The position numbers were made by a program, and so were the translations under genes. A stretch of DNA of 64,000 nt from Gemmatimonadota bacterium (GTDB lineage Bacteria; Gemmatimonadota; Gemmatimonadetes; Longimicrobiales; Gaopeijiaceae): the NCBI GenBank assembly GCA_022340865.1, contig JAJDNC010000009.1, positions 1 through 64,000 on the forward strand, read 5' to 3'. Positions within the stretch are counted from its first letter, which is position 1. Each line of letters begins with the position of its first letter. The notes beneath the pieces are model-generated. The model searched no databases. It worked only from the letters and a program-made list of their open reading frames with translations, and was not told the origin of the DNA. Below, piece by piece: positions 55,331 to 63,280 of this stretch.

Positions 55331-57178
55331 TCACTTCATGCCGAGCATGGCCCTGAACCCCGGCTGTTTGTTCAGACCTTCTTGGTACCAGTACGACTTG
55401 CCCGCGATGGCCCACTGCTTGTAAGCAGCCCGGACGCCCGGATTGGCGGAGAAATAGAGGCCCATGAGCTGGACCGCCTCGCTCCAGTCCCCGAGCCAGC
55501 CGCGCGTGATGGCCTCGAGCTGCGCGATGTTGCGCAGGGGGTCGATCTGGGGCGAAGCACGGCCGCGCACCGCCACGGCTCTGGCGGAGTCCGGCAGGTG
55601 GGCCCGCACCAGGGCCATGGCCATGTACTGCAGGCCTTCCTTCTCGTCGACGAGGGTGTCCTGGGGCGGGCTCAGCTCCACGGAGCGGCGCATCTCCCGC
55701 CAGGCCCTCGGAACGTCGGGCGGCACGTTCGGGAGGGCATACCACATCACCTGGCACAGATGGAAGCGGTAGTAGTCCGGGAAGCGGCGGAGGCCTTCGT
55801 CGCACCACCGTTTCGTCTCCTGCTCGTCACCCAGGTCCCAGGACGCCGTGATCAGGCGCCAGAGCGTCAGGTTCGCGCTCTTCAGGAAGGGGTCTCCGTC
55901 GTAGGAGCTCAGGGCGGCGATCTTCGCCTGCGCCGTCTCCCCGTCCCGCATGAGCAGATGGCTCAGCACCGACTCGGCGAAGGGAGTCCCGGACTGCCTG
56001 AGCAGGGTCTCGGCCTCCGCCAACGCCTGGTCGGCCTCGCCGCTGTCGTCGTAGAGGTTCAGCGCGAACTTCAAGTACAGGAGCGTCCCTTTCAGCCCCA
56101 GTGCCGAGGGGTCCTGGGGCACCCGGGCGAGCGCGCTGTCCGCGTAGACGAGGCCGGTGCCGATCCACTTCTGGTACTGGGGGCGGTTCAAGCCCGTGAG
56201 CCTGCACTGCCGGTACGCGAGCCATCCACGGCGCACGACGGGCTCCACCCAGGTGGGATCCGCCGCCTCCGCCTGGGCGAGGACGGAATCCGCGAGCAGC
56301 AGCTCCTCCGAGGCCGCTCCGACGTCGTGGCGGGCGAGCGCCTGGGCGGACTGCTCCTCGGCCAGCGAGGCCTTCTGCAGGAGCTCCCAAGCCTTCACGT
56401 TGTGCGTCGTCCGGCGGAGCTCGATCTTTCCCATCTCCTGGCCGACCTTCTGCCGCAGGAAATCAGCCACCTGCACGGACAGGCTGTCCTGGAGGTCGAA
56501 GATGTCGGCGAGCTTACTGTTGAAGACCTTGCTGTCGAACTGCGAGCCGTCCTTGGCGTCGATCATCGACACGGTGACCCGCACCCGCTTGTCCGCCACG
56601 GCCACCCGTCCGTCCACCAGCGTACCGACCTTGAGAACCCGCCCGATGCTGTCCAGGCTGGGGCGCTGGTGACGGAAGAGCTCGGAGCCGTTGCGGGAGA
56701 CCACCGAGAGGGCCTTCACCGTGCTCAGCTCGTCGATGAGCGACTCGGTGAGGCCCGTGGCGAGAAGCTTCGCCTGATCTCCTCCGCCCTCGGCGGTGAA
56801 GTACAGGACCGCGACCCGGCGGGGATCTTCGTTGGGCTTCAGCACCACGGCATGGTTCGTCCGGGCGGACGCCGCCGCGCCGGAGCGCGCCACCATGACG
56901 CCAGCACCCGCCGCCAGCAACACCACCAGGCCGAGAAGCACCTTCTCGATGGTGGGCGCCTTCTGGGCACCTTTGGCTCCGTGGAACCACGACACGATGA
57001 GCGCGCCGGGGAAGCCGCACAGGAAGAGCGTCAGCGCGACACGGTAGACGATGCCGGGGACGACCCCCCGGTCGCTCACCTGGTCGATGACCTCCAGCAC
57101 CGCCCATCCGGCTGCGGCGTAGGCCATGACGAACTCGAAGATGCGGCGCTGTCGAAGCTCTCTGAGGTTTACGGCCAC
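55331..57178 (-). CDS. Membrane-anchored TolB-like/TPR protein
   Basis: 615 residues from a GTG at 57178. Two to three membrane helices in the first 95 residues (FEFVMAYAAAGWAVLEVI, VLLGLVVLLAAGAGVMV). A TolB-like region follows (VAVLYFTAEGGGDQAKLLA, LSVVSRNGSELFRH, VDGRVAVADKRVRVTVSM), then about 350 residues of TPR-like helices. This is the same plan as 12639-14390, but the sequences differ a great deal. Upstream of the lipoprotein by 28 bases, suggesting a two-gene unit. Role unknown; a periplasmic-facing scaffold is possible. Confidence 0.8.
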   Translation of the reverse strand: MAVNLRELRQRRIFEFVMAYAAAGWAVLEVIDQVSDRGVVPGIVYRVALTLFLCGFPGALIVSWFHGAKGAQKAPTIEKVLLGLVVLLAAGAGVMVARSGAAASARTNHAVVLKPNEDPRRVAVLYFTAEGGGDQAKLLATGLTESLIDELSTVKALSVVSRNGSELFRHQRPSLDSIGRVLKVGTLVDGRVAVADKRVRVTVSMIDAKDGSQFDSKVFNSKLADIFDLQDSLSVQVADFLRQKVGQEMGKIELRRTTHNVKAWELLQKASLAEEQSAQALARHDVGAASEELLLADSVLAQAEAADPTWVEPVVRRGWLAYRQCRLTGLNRPQYQKWIGTGLVYADSALARVPQDPSALGLKGTLLYLKFALNLYDDSGEADQALAEAETLLRQSGTPFAESVLSHLLMRDGETAQAKIAALSSYDGDPFLKSANLTLWRLITASWDLGDEQETKRWCDEGLRRFPDYYRFHLCQVMWYALPNVPPDVPRAWREMRRSVELSPPQDTLVDEKEGLQYMAMALVRAHLPDSARAVAVRGRASPQIDPLRNIAQLEAITRGWLGDWSEAVQLMGLYFSANPGVRAAYKQWAIAGKSYWYQEGLNKQPGFRAMLGMK

Positions 57179-57333
57179 GGGGCGCTGGCACCCATGCCGA
57201 CAGTGCGATCGGCGAGGGTCCGGTCAGAGGGGAGGGTCTCGTCGTTGCGGGGGCCACCGGCTCGGCGGCCGACGCGACCCGGAATCATTCGTCTTCAAGC
57301 CGTCCGCGCAAGACTCCAGATTGCTCTGCTTCC

Positions 57334-58389
57334 CTACCACCACTCCTTCTGGAGCTCGGCCAGCGCCCCGCTCCCGGGACACAGGTCCTCGTAGGGCAAC
57401 TCCACCAGCGGCCCCTCCACGGTGTTCTCGAAGCCGTGCATGTCCTCGCCGGTCTCCTCCAGGTAGAGCAGCCCCGTGGGCACCTCGCCGCGCTTCCGCA
57501 CGTCGGCGATGTGCTCCAACGCCGCGCCGCGGTCCGTGGGGTCGTAGTCCTCGGCGACCTTGCGGAAGTGCACCACGCTGCCGTCGTGCATGGTGACCGC
57601 GTGCACGTCACCGTGACCGTACTCCGCGGTGATCTCCCGGCGCAGGGGCACGAAGTCCGTCTCCACCACCTCGTACATGTGCGTGCGCGTGTGCGCGTAG
57701 CTCTTGGTGGAGCCCTCGTGGTCGTTGAAGGTCACGCACGGCGAGATGATGTCCACGAAGGCGAAGCCGCTGTGGGCGAGGCCCGCCTTGAGGATGGGGA
57801 CGAGCTGCTTCTTGTCCCCCGAGAACGACCTGGCCACGAACGTCGCGCCCAGGGCGAGGGCCACGCTCACCGGGTCGATGGGCCCGTTCCTGTTCACCTC
57901 GCCCTTCTTGGAGACGCTGCCCACGTCCGCCGACGCGGAGAACTGCCCCTTGGTGAGGCCGTACACGCCGTTGTTCTCGAGGAGGTACAGCATGTCGATG
58001 TTCCGGCGGATGGCATGGCAGAGCTGGCCCAGCCCGATGGAGAGCGAGTCGCCGTCGCCGGAGATCCCCACGTAGAGAAGGTCGCGGTTGGCGGCGTTGG
58101 CCCCGGCGGCGATGGAGGGCATGCGCCCGTGCACGGCGTTGAAGCCGTGGGCCTCCTTCACGAAGTACGCGGGCGTCTTGGACGAGCAGCCGATACCGGA
58201 GAGCTTCACCACCCGGTGCGGCTCGACGTCCATCTCGAAGAACGCCTGGACCAGGGCGGCGGTCACCGAGTCGTGGCCGCACCCGGCGCACAGGGTGGAC
58301 ATGCTGCCCTCGTAGTCCCGGGGCTCGAGGCCCAGGGCGTTGTGGCGCATCTTGGGGTGCCGCGCCACCGGCTTGGTGATGTACGTCAT
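57334..58389 (-). CDS. korB: 2-oxoacid:ferredoxin oxidoreductase, beta subunit
   Basis: 351 residues. Thiamine diphosphate and cluster residues: STLCAGCGHDSV, KLSGIGCSSKTPAYF, YVGISGDGDSLSIGLGQL (metal-binding GDG) and ENNGVYGLTKGQFSAS. These match KorB/PorB of the two-subunit class, which carries one [4Fe-4S] cluster. It decarboxylates a 2-oxoacid (2-oxoglutarate most likely) to an acyl-CoA and reduces ferredoxin, or does the reverse. Its start overlaps the korA stop by ATGA. Confidence 0.92.
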   Translation of the reverse strand: MTYITKPVARHPKMRHNALGLEPRDYEGSMSTLCAGCGHDSVTAALVQAFFEMDVEPHRVVKLSGIGCSSKTPAYFVKEAHGFNAVHGRMPSIAAGANAANRDLLYVGISGDGDSLSIGLGQLCHAIRRNIDMLYLLENNGVYGLTKGQFSASADVGSVSKKGEVNRNGPIDPVSVALALGATFVARSFSGDKKQLVPILKAGLAHSGFAFVDIISPCVTFNDHEGSTKSYAHTRTHMYEVVETDFVPLRREITAEYGHGDVHAVTMHDGSVVHFRKVAEDYDPTDRGAALEHIADVRKRGEVPTGLLYLEETGEDMHGFENTVEGPLVELPYEDLCPGSGALAELQKEWW

Positions 58390-60224
58390 CGGATCGCCGC
58401 CTCCGCAACGGCGCTCTTCCGGCGGGAAACGTGCGGACGGATGCCGTCCAGCACGTGCTCCTTGCTCAACGGCTGGCCGCCGTAGTACCTGACGGAGACC
58501 AGCTTCGACTTCGGGCACTCGGTCTCGATGGCGAGGAGCGTGCGCAGCTGGGCGTCGCGGTTCTGCTCCACCACGAAGATCACGTCGTGCGCGTCGAGGA
58601 ACTCTCTCACCGCCTCCCCGAAGGGGAACCCCCGGACGCGCAGATAGTCGGTGGGCACGCCGTCGGCGAGGAGCGTGTCCCGGGCCTCCAGCACGGCCCA
58701 GTGGGCTCCGCCGATGGATACGATGCCGTGGCGAGCCCCGCCCTCCACCGCGTGGACCTCGGGCGCCGGCATGTGCTCCGCGGCCGACTGGATCTTGCGG
58801 GCGATGCGATCCACCACCTCGACGTACGCGTCGGAGTCCTCGGTGTACCCACCGTACTTGTCGTGGCCGGACCCTCGCGTGAAGTACGCCCCCTTGGGGT
58901 GCACTCCAGGGAGCGTCCGGTACGGAATCGCGTCGCCGTCCACGTCCAGGTAGCGGTGGAAGCTCTTCACCTCCTCGATCTCCCGGGCGGAGAGCACCTT
59001 GCCCCGGTCCGGGCGGTACGCGTCGTTCCACTCCAGGCGCGGCACCATCCAGTCGTTCATGCCGATGTCCAGGTCCGAGACCATGAACACCGGCGTCTGG
59101 AAGCGCTCCGCGAGGTCGAACGCCGCCACGGCGAACTCGAAGCACTCCTTCGGGTTCGCGGGGAAGAGCGCGATGTGCCTGGTGTCGCCGTGGGACGCGT
59201 ACACCACCAGCATGAGGTCCCCCTGCTGCGTACGCGTGGGCATGCCGGTGGAGGGGCCCGTGCGCTGCACGTCGATGAAGACCGAGGGCACCTCGGCGTA
59301 ATAGGCCAAACCGATGAACTCGCTCATGAGCGAGATCCCCGGGCCCGCCGTGGGCGTGAACGCCCGGGCGCCCGCCCATCCGGCACCGATGACCATCCCC
59401 GCCGCGGCCAGCTCGTCCTCCGCCTGGAGAATGCAGTAGCGGTGCTTCCCCGTGTCGGGATCCACGCGGAAGCGCCGGCACCACTCCTTGAAGCCGTCCA
59501 TCACCGAAGTCGCCGGCGTGATGGGATACCACGCGCCCACCGTGGCACCGGCGTAGACGCAGCCCAGAGCGGTGGCGGCGTTCCCCGTCACCATGACGCG
59601 GTCTTTCGTCGCGTCCATGCGCTTCACCCGGATGGGGAGCGGGCACTCCCACTGCTCGCGGGCCCAGTCGTATCCCATGCGGATCGCGGTGAAGTTCGAC
59701 TCGATGAGGTTCTTCTTCGCCGAGAACTTCTCCTCGATCATCCCCTGGACCACGTCCATCTCGATGTCCAGGAGCGCCACGAGCGCGCCCACATAGCCGA
59801 TGTTCTTCATGAGGGTGCGCTCCCGGGCGCGCCGGAAGCGCTCGGCGCACATCTGCGCCAGCGGGATCCCCAGGAACGTCACGTCGTCCCGGAGCAGGCT
59901 CTCGTCCAGCTCCTTGGTGGAGTCGTAGAGCACCCAGCCGCCGCTCTCCACCTCCTCGATGTCCCGGGCGTAGCTCTGCGGGTTCATCGCCACGGTGAGC
60001 TGGAAGACCGGGCTGCGGGCGGTGTAGCCGTCCTTGTTCACCCGGATCTCGTACCAGGTGGGCAGGCCCTGGATGTTCGAGGGAAAGACGTTCTTCCCCG
60101 ACACGGGCAGCCCCATGCGGAACAGCGCCTGCAGCAGCAGGCTGTTCGCGCTGGCGGAGCCCGTTCCGTTGACCGTCCCGATCCTGACCGCGAAGTCGTT
60201 CAGACGGTCGCCAATGTGGGCCAC
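58386..60224 (-). CDS. korA: 2-oxoacid:ferredoxin oxidoreductase, fused gamma-alpha subunit
   Basis: 612 residues from a GTG at 60224, overlapping the upstream oxidoreductase gene by 25 bases, with AGGA 8 bases upstream. The first 190 residues are the gamma domain (GTVNGTGSASANSLLLQALF, GLPVSGKNVFPSNIQG), and the rest is the alpha domain (VMVTGNAATALGCVYAGA, YPITPATSVMDGF, PTAGPGISLMSEFIGLA, TGMPTRTQQGDLMLV). This gamma-alpha fusion is the normal form in two-subunit KorAB enzymes. Works with korB next door. Confidence 0.92.
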   Translation of the reverse strand: MAHIGDRLNDFAVRIGTVNGTGSASANSLLLQALFRMGLPVSGKNVFPSNIQGLPTWYEIRVNKDGYTARSPVFQLTVAMNPQSYARDIEEVESGGWVLYDSTKELDESLLRDDVTFLGIPLAQMCAERFRRARERTLMKNIGYVGALVALLDIEMDVVQGMIEEKFSAKKNLIESNFTAIRMGYDWAREQWECPLPIRVKRMDATKDRVMVTGNAATALGCVYAGATVGAWYPITPATSVMDGFKEWCRRFRVDPDTGKHRYCILQAEDELAAAGMVIGAGWAGARAFTPTAGPGISLMSEFIGLAYYAEVPSVFIDVQRTGPSTGMPTRTQQGDLMLVVYASHGDTRHIALFPANPKECFEFAVAAFDLAERFQTPVFMVSDLDIGMNDWMVPRLEWNDAYRPDRGKVLSAREIEEVKSFHRYLDVDGDAIPYRTLPGVHPKGAYFTRGSGHDKYGGYTEDSDAYVEVVDRIARKIQSAAEHMPAPEVHAVEGGARHGIVSIGGAHWAVLEARDTLLADGVPTDYLRVRGFPFGEAVREFLDAHDVIFVVEQNRDAQLRTLLAIETECPKSKLVSVRYYGGQPLSKEHVLDGIRPHVSRRKSAVAEAAIR

Positions 60225-62098
60225 GTTTCGTGTCCTGCGTAGGGGATGAGCAAGTCGGACTTCTTCATGTCCCAGGCGGCGGTGGGGCAGCGCTCGGCGC
60301 ACAGGCCGCAGTGTACGCACAGGTCCTCGTCCTTCACCATGACGCGGTGCGTCTGCGGAAGGTCCTCCGAGACGAAGATGAGCTGGGCGAGGTTCTCCGC
60401 AGGCGCGGTGAGACGCTGGCGCAGGTCGTCCTCTTCACCGTTGTCGGTGATGGTCAGGCAGTGCAGCGGGCACACGTCGATGCACGCATCGCACTCGATG
60501 CACAGGTTGGCCGCGAAGTCGGTCTGGATGTCGCAGTTGAGGCAGCGCTGCACCTCGCGGGCGGTCTCCTCGACGTTGAAGCCCAGCTCGGCTTCGGTGC
60601 CGATGCTCCTCAGGCGCTCCTCCAGGTCCACGTAGCGCATGGGCGTGCGCGACGCCGGATTGTAGTCGTTGGAGTAGCTCCACTCGTGGATCCCCATCTT
60701 CTGGGTCACGAGGTTCATGCCGAAGGGTGGACGCTCCGTCAGCGGAATCCCCTGGCAGTGGTTGTGGATGGAGATGGCCGCCTGGTGGCCGTGCTCCACC
60801 GCCCAGATGATGTTCTCCGGACCCCACGCCGCGTCGCCCCCGAAGAAGACGCCGGGGAGCGAGCACTGCATGGTGCCCCGGTCCACCACGGGCATGTCCC
60901 ACTGGTTGAACTCGATGCCCATGTCGCGCTCGATCCAGGGGAAGGCGTTGTCCTGTCCGATGGCCAGCACCACGTCGTCGCAGGGGATGAGGACCTCCTC
61001 CAGGGGGCGGGCGCGCTGCTTGCCCTCGTCGTCCTCGTACCACTCGACGATGTCGAACTTCATCCCCTTGAGAACGCCGTCCTCCACCACGAACTCCTTG
61101 GGCGCGTGGTACTCGAGGATCTCCACCGTCTCGCCCTCGGCGTCCTCCAGCTCCCAATCCGAGGCCTTGAAGTCCTTCCGGCCGCGACGGGCCATGACCT
61201 TCACGTCCGTCCCCCCCAGGCGCTTGGCCGCCCTGCAGCAGTCCATGGCCGTGTTCCCCACGCCGATGACCAGCACCCGCTCGCCCACGGAGTCGATGTG
61301 CTGGAAGGCGATGCTCTCCAGCCAGTCGATGCCGATGTGGATGCGGTCGGTGTCGTAGCGTCCGGGCAGCTCCAGGTTCTTCCCCCTGGGGGCGCCCACG
61401 CCCACGAAGACCGCGTCGTACCCCTCCTCCAGGAGCGCCTTCAGGCTGTTCACCGGCGTGTTCAGGCGCACGTCCACGCCCATGTCGGTGATGAACGCGA
61501 TCTCCTCCTGGAGCACCCGCGCCGGCAGGCGGAAGGCGGGAATGTTGGTGAGCATGAGCCCGCCGAGCTTGTCCAGCTTCTCGTAGAGCACGCACTCGTA
61601 GCCCAGCGGCATGAGGTCGTTGGCCACCGTGAGGGAGGCCGGCCCGCCGCCGATGAGGGCGATCTTCCTGCCGTTCTTCACCTCCGGAATCTCGGGGAGG
61701 CGGTGCCGCACCGACTCGCGGAGGTCGGCGGCGACCCGCTTCAGCCGGCAGATGGCCACGGGCTTGCCGTCCACCCGCTCGCGCCGGCACGCCGGCTCGC
61801 AGGGGCGGTCGCACGTCCTGCCCAGGATGCCGGGAAAGACGTTGGACTCCCGGTTGAGCATGTAGGCGTCGGTGTAGCGCCCCTGCGCGATGAGCCGGAT
61901 GTACTGTGGCACGTCGGTGTGCGCCGGACAGGCCCACTGGCAGTCCACGACCCGGTGGTAGTACTGAGGGTCCCGGGTGTTGGTCGGTTCCATCCCCTGC
62001 TGCGTCCCCCTCGCCCCTGTGATCGGTGCGCCTTTCCGGTCCCACGGATCGGAGAGGAAGCCGCGCCACGGCGGGGCAGGGGCCGTGGAGCGCCGCAT
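60200..62098 (-). CDS. GltD-like FAD/NAD(P) oxidoreductase with C-terminal ferredoxin clusters
   Basis: 632 residues from the ATG at 62098 (MRRSTAPAP), which has GGAGGTG upstream; an ATG at 61993 (MEPTNTRDPQYYHRV, 597 residues) is a serious alternative, since the first 35 residues look unlike the family. The N-terminal cluster part has CQWACPAHTDVPQYI and CDRPCEPACRR. The FAD site is ALIGGGPASLTVANDL; the second dinucleotide site is VLVIGVGNTAMDC. Two [4Fe-4S] motifs close the protein: CIECDACIDVCPLHC and CVHCGLCAERCP. It resembles the small subunit of glutamate synthase and NfnB, and probably links ferredoxin reduced by KorAB to NAD(P)H. First gene of the three-gene unit. Confidence 0.88.
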   Translation of the reverse strand: MRRSTAPAPPWRGFLSDPWDRKGAPITGARGTQQGMEPTNTRDPQYYHRVVDCQWACPAHTDVPQYIRLIAQGRYTDAYMLNRESNVFPGILGRTCDRPCEPACRRERVDGKPVAICRLKRVAADLRESVRHRLPEIPEVKNGRKIALIGGGPASLTVANDLMPLGYECVLYEKLDKLGGLMLTNIPAFRLPARVLQEEIAFITDMGVDVRLNTPVNSLKALLEEGYDAVFVGVGAPRGKNLELPGRYDTDRIHIGIDWLESIAFQHIDSVGERVLVIGVGNTAMDCCRAAKRLGGTDVKVMARRGRKDFKASDWELEDAEGETVEILEYHAPKEFVVEDGVLKGMKFDIVEWYEDDEGKQRARPLEEVLIPCDDVVLAIGQDNAFPWIERDMGIEFNQWDMPVVDRGTMQCSLPGVFFGGDAAWGPENIIWAVEHGHQAAISIHNHCQGIPLTERPPFGMNLVTQKMGIHEWSYSNDYNPASRTPMRYVDLEERLRSIGTEAELGFNVEETAREVQRCLNCDIQTDFAANLCIECDACIDVCPLHCLTITDNGEEDDLRQRLTAPAENLAQLIFVSEDLPQTHRVMVKDEDLCVHCGLCAERCPTAAWDMKKSDLLIPYAGHETWPTLATV

Positions 62099-62101
62099 GA
62101 T

Positions 62102-62137
62102 GACGGCACCTCCAACCCGTCCGCAAGCGGTGCCGTC
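62102..62137 (-). promoter_or_regulatory. Leader hairpin overlapping the ribosome-binding site of the oxidoreductase gene
   Basis: On the minus strand GACGGCACC (62137-62129) and GGTGCCGTC (62110-62102) form a perfect 9-bp stem with an 18-base loop. The 3' arm takes up the GGTG of the GGAGGTG ribosome-binding site, three bases before the ATG at 62098. When folded it should hide part of that site. It could also be a weak terminator for the pilin genes upstream. Confidence 0.45.
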
Positions 62138-62236
62138 GGTCGCCTCTACACCGGACCGCAGGAAACATTCCACCCCCCCCACCCACCCGCCCGCCTCGCC
62201 GTCCCCGCCCGGGCAGAATCCCCCCACCTCAGCGAG

Positions 62237-63280
62237 CTATCCGTTCACCTCGAAGACGGCCCTGTCCATGACATCGAGGTACGAGAGCGACATGTCCGCG
62301 GCGCTCACGTCGCACGAGTTGTACCAGTACGTGCCGCTCTGGAAGGTCACCGGGCCGGTCGAGCCGTTGAGGCCACCGACCAGCGTTCCCTGGACGACGG
62401 GGGCGTCCGACCCCACGTCGGCCACGGACCCCGCCAGGATGATCCCCTGCCACGTGAAGCCCGTGCCCATGGTGAGGGTCCCCGTGACGATGAGCACGCC
62501 GTGACCCGCCCAGGTGCTGGTGGCCGACAGGTCTCCCACGTAGCGCACCACCGGGAAGGAATCCGCCGGGATGGAGGCCCAGTCGGGTGGTGATCCGTCG
62601 AACTCCACGGGAAAGCTCGGGTTCGACAGGATGTCCCACCGGATCCCCGCGGAGTCGATGACGGCGGCCCGGGTGCCGTAGTTCTGGCTGGCGGGGTTTC
62701 CCGTGAGGGTGGCGCCGGACTGGACGAGGATGTTGCCGGCGGCGGCGGTGCCGGCCACCCCCGTCGTGCCGCCCCCGGCGCAGTCCATGGCCGTGGCGTG
62801 GTCGGAGCCGTCCGCGACCGTCCCGGCGTTCTCGTACGTGACCTTGTTGGCCGCCATGAGCACCGCGGCCTTCTGCTTCAGCGGCGCCGTGCGCAGCCAC
62901 GCGTACGTCGCCACGGTGCGCCTTGCCGGGGAGCTCGGCATCCTGGGGTCCGTGACCGTTCCGTCCGAGCGGATGTAGTACAGGTAGTTGCTCGGGTCCT
63001 GCTCCAGGACCCTGCGCGCCGTCACCGTGGCGATGCCGTCGCCGATGGCGTAGGCGACGGAGTCGCCGACGCTGCCCATCTGCTCGGCGATGAAGCGCTG
63101 AAGCCCGGCACGCGCCACCGAGAGCGCCGTCACGCTCTCACGATTCTCCCTGGAGAGCGTGAACTCGCCGCCCACCACCTCGTAGGCGGCGGCGGCGGCC
63201 ACCCCGATGGCGAAGAGCAGGAAGACCACCAGGGCCAGGGCGAAGCCCTGCCGCCCCCCGGAGCGGCGTCGGCCCGTCAT
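62237..63280 (-). CDS. Type IV pilus assembly protein, PilX-like minor pilin
   Basis: 347 residues from the ATG at 63280, overlapping the upstream gene by ATGA. A type III signal is visible: RRSGGRQGFALALVVFLLFAIG, with cleavage expected between G and F, then a hydrophobic helix (about 13-33). The following part (ENRESVTALSVARAGLQRFI) is typical of PilX-like proteins that carry many envelope-exposed beta strands. The glutamate usual at position 5 of mature pilins is absent (Leu instead), as in some minor pilins. The extracellular part is long and beta-rich. Exported through the type IV pilus or related secretion apparatus. Confidence 0.78.
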   Translation of the reverse strand: MTGRRRSGGRQGFALALVVFLLFAIGVAAAAAYEVVGGEFTLSRENRESVTALSVARAGLQRFIAEQMGSVGDSVAYAIGDGIATVTARRVLEQDPSNYLYYIRSDGTVTDPRMPSSPARRTVATYAWLRTAPLKQKAAVLMAANKVTYENAGTVADGSDHATAMDCAGGGTTGVAGTAAAGNILVQSGATLTGNPASQNYGTRAAVIDSAGIRWDILSNPSFPVEFDGSPPDWASIPADSFPVVRYVGDLSATSTWAGHGVLIVTGTLTMGTGFTWQGIILAGSVADVGSDAPVVQGTLVGGLNGSTGPVTFQSGTYWYNSCDVSAADMSLSYLDVMDRAVFEVNG

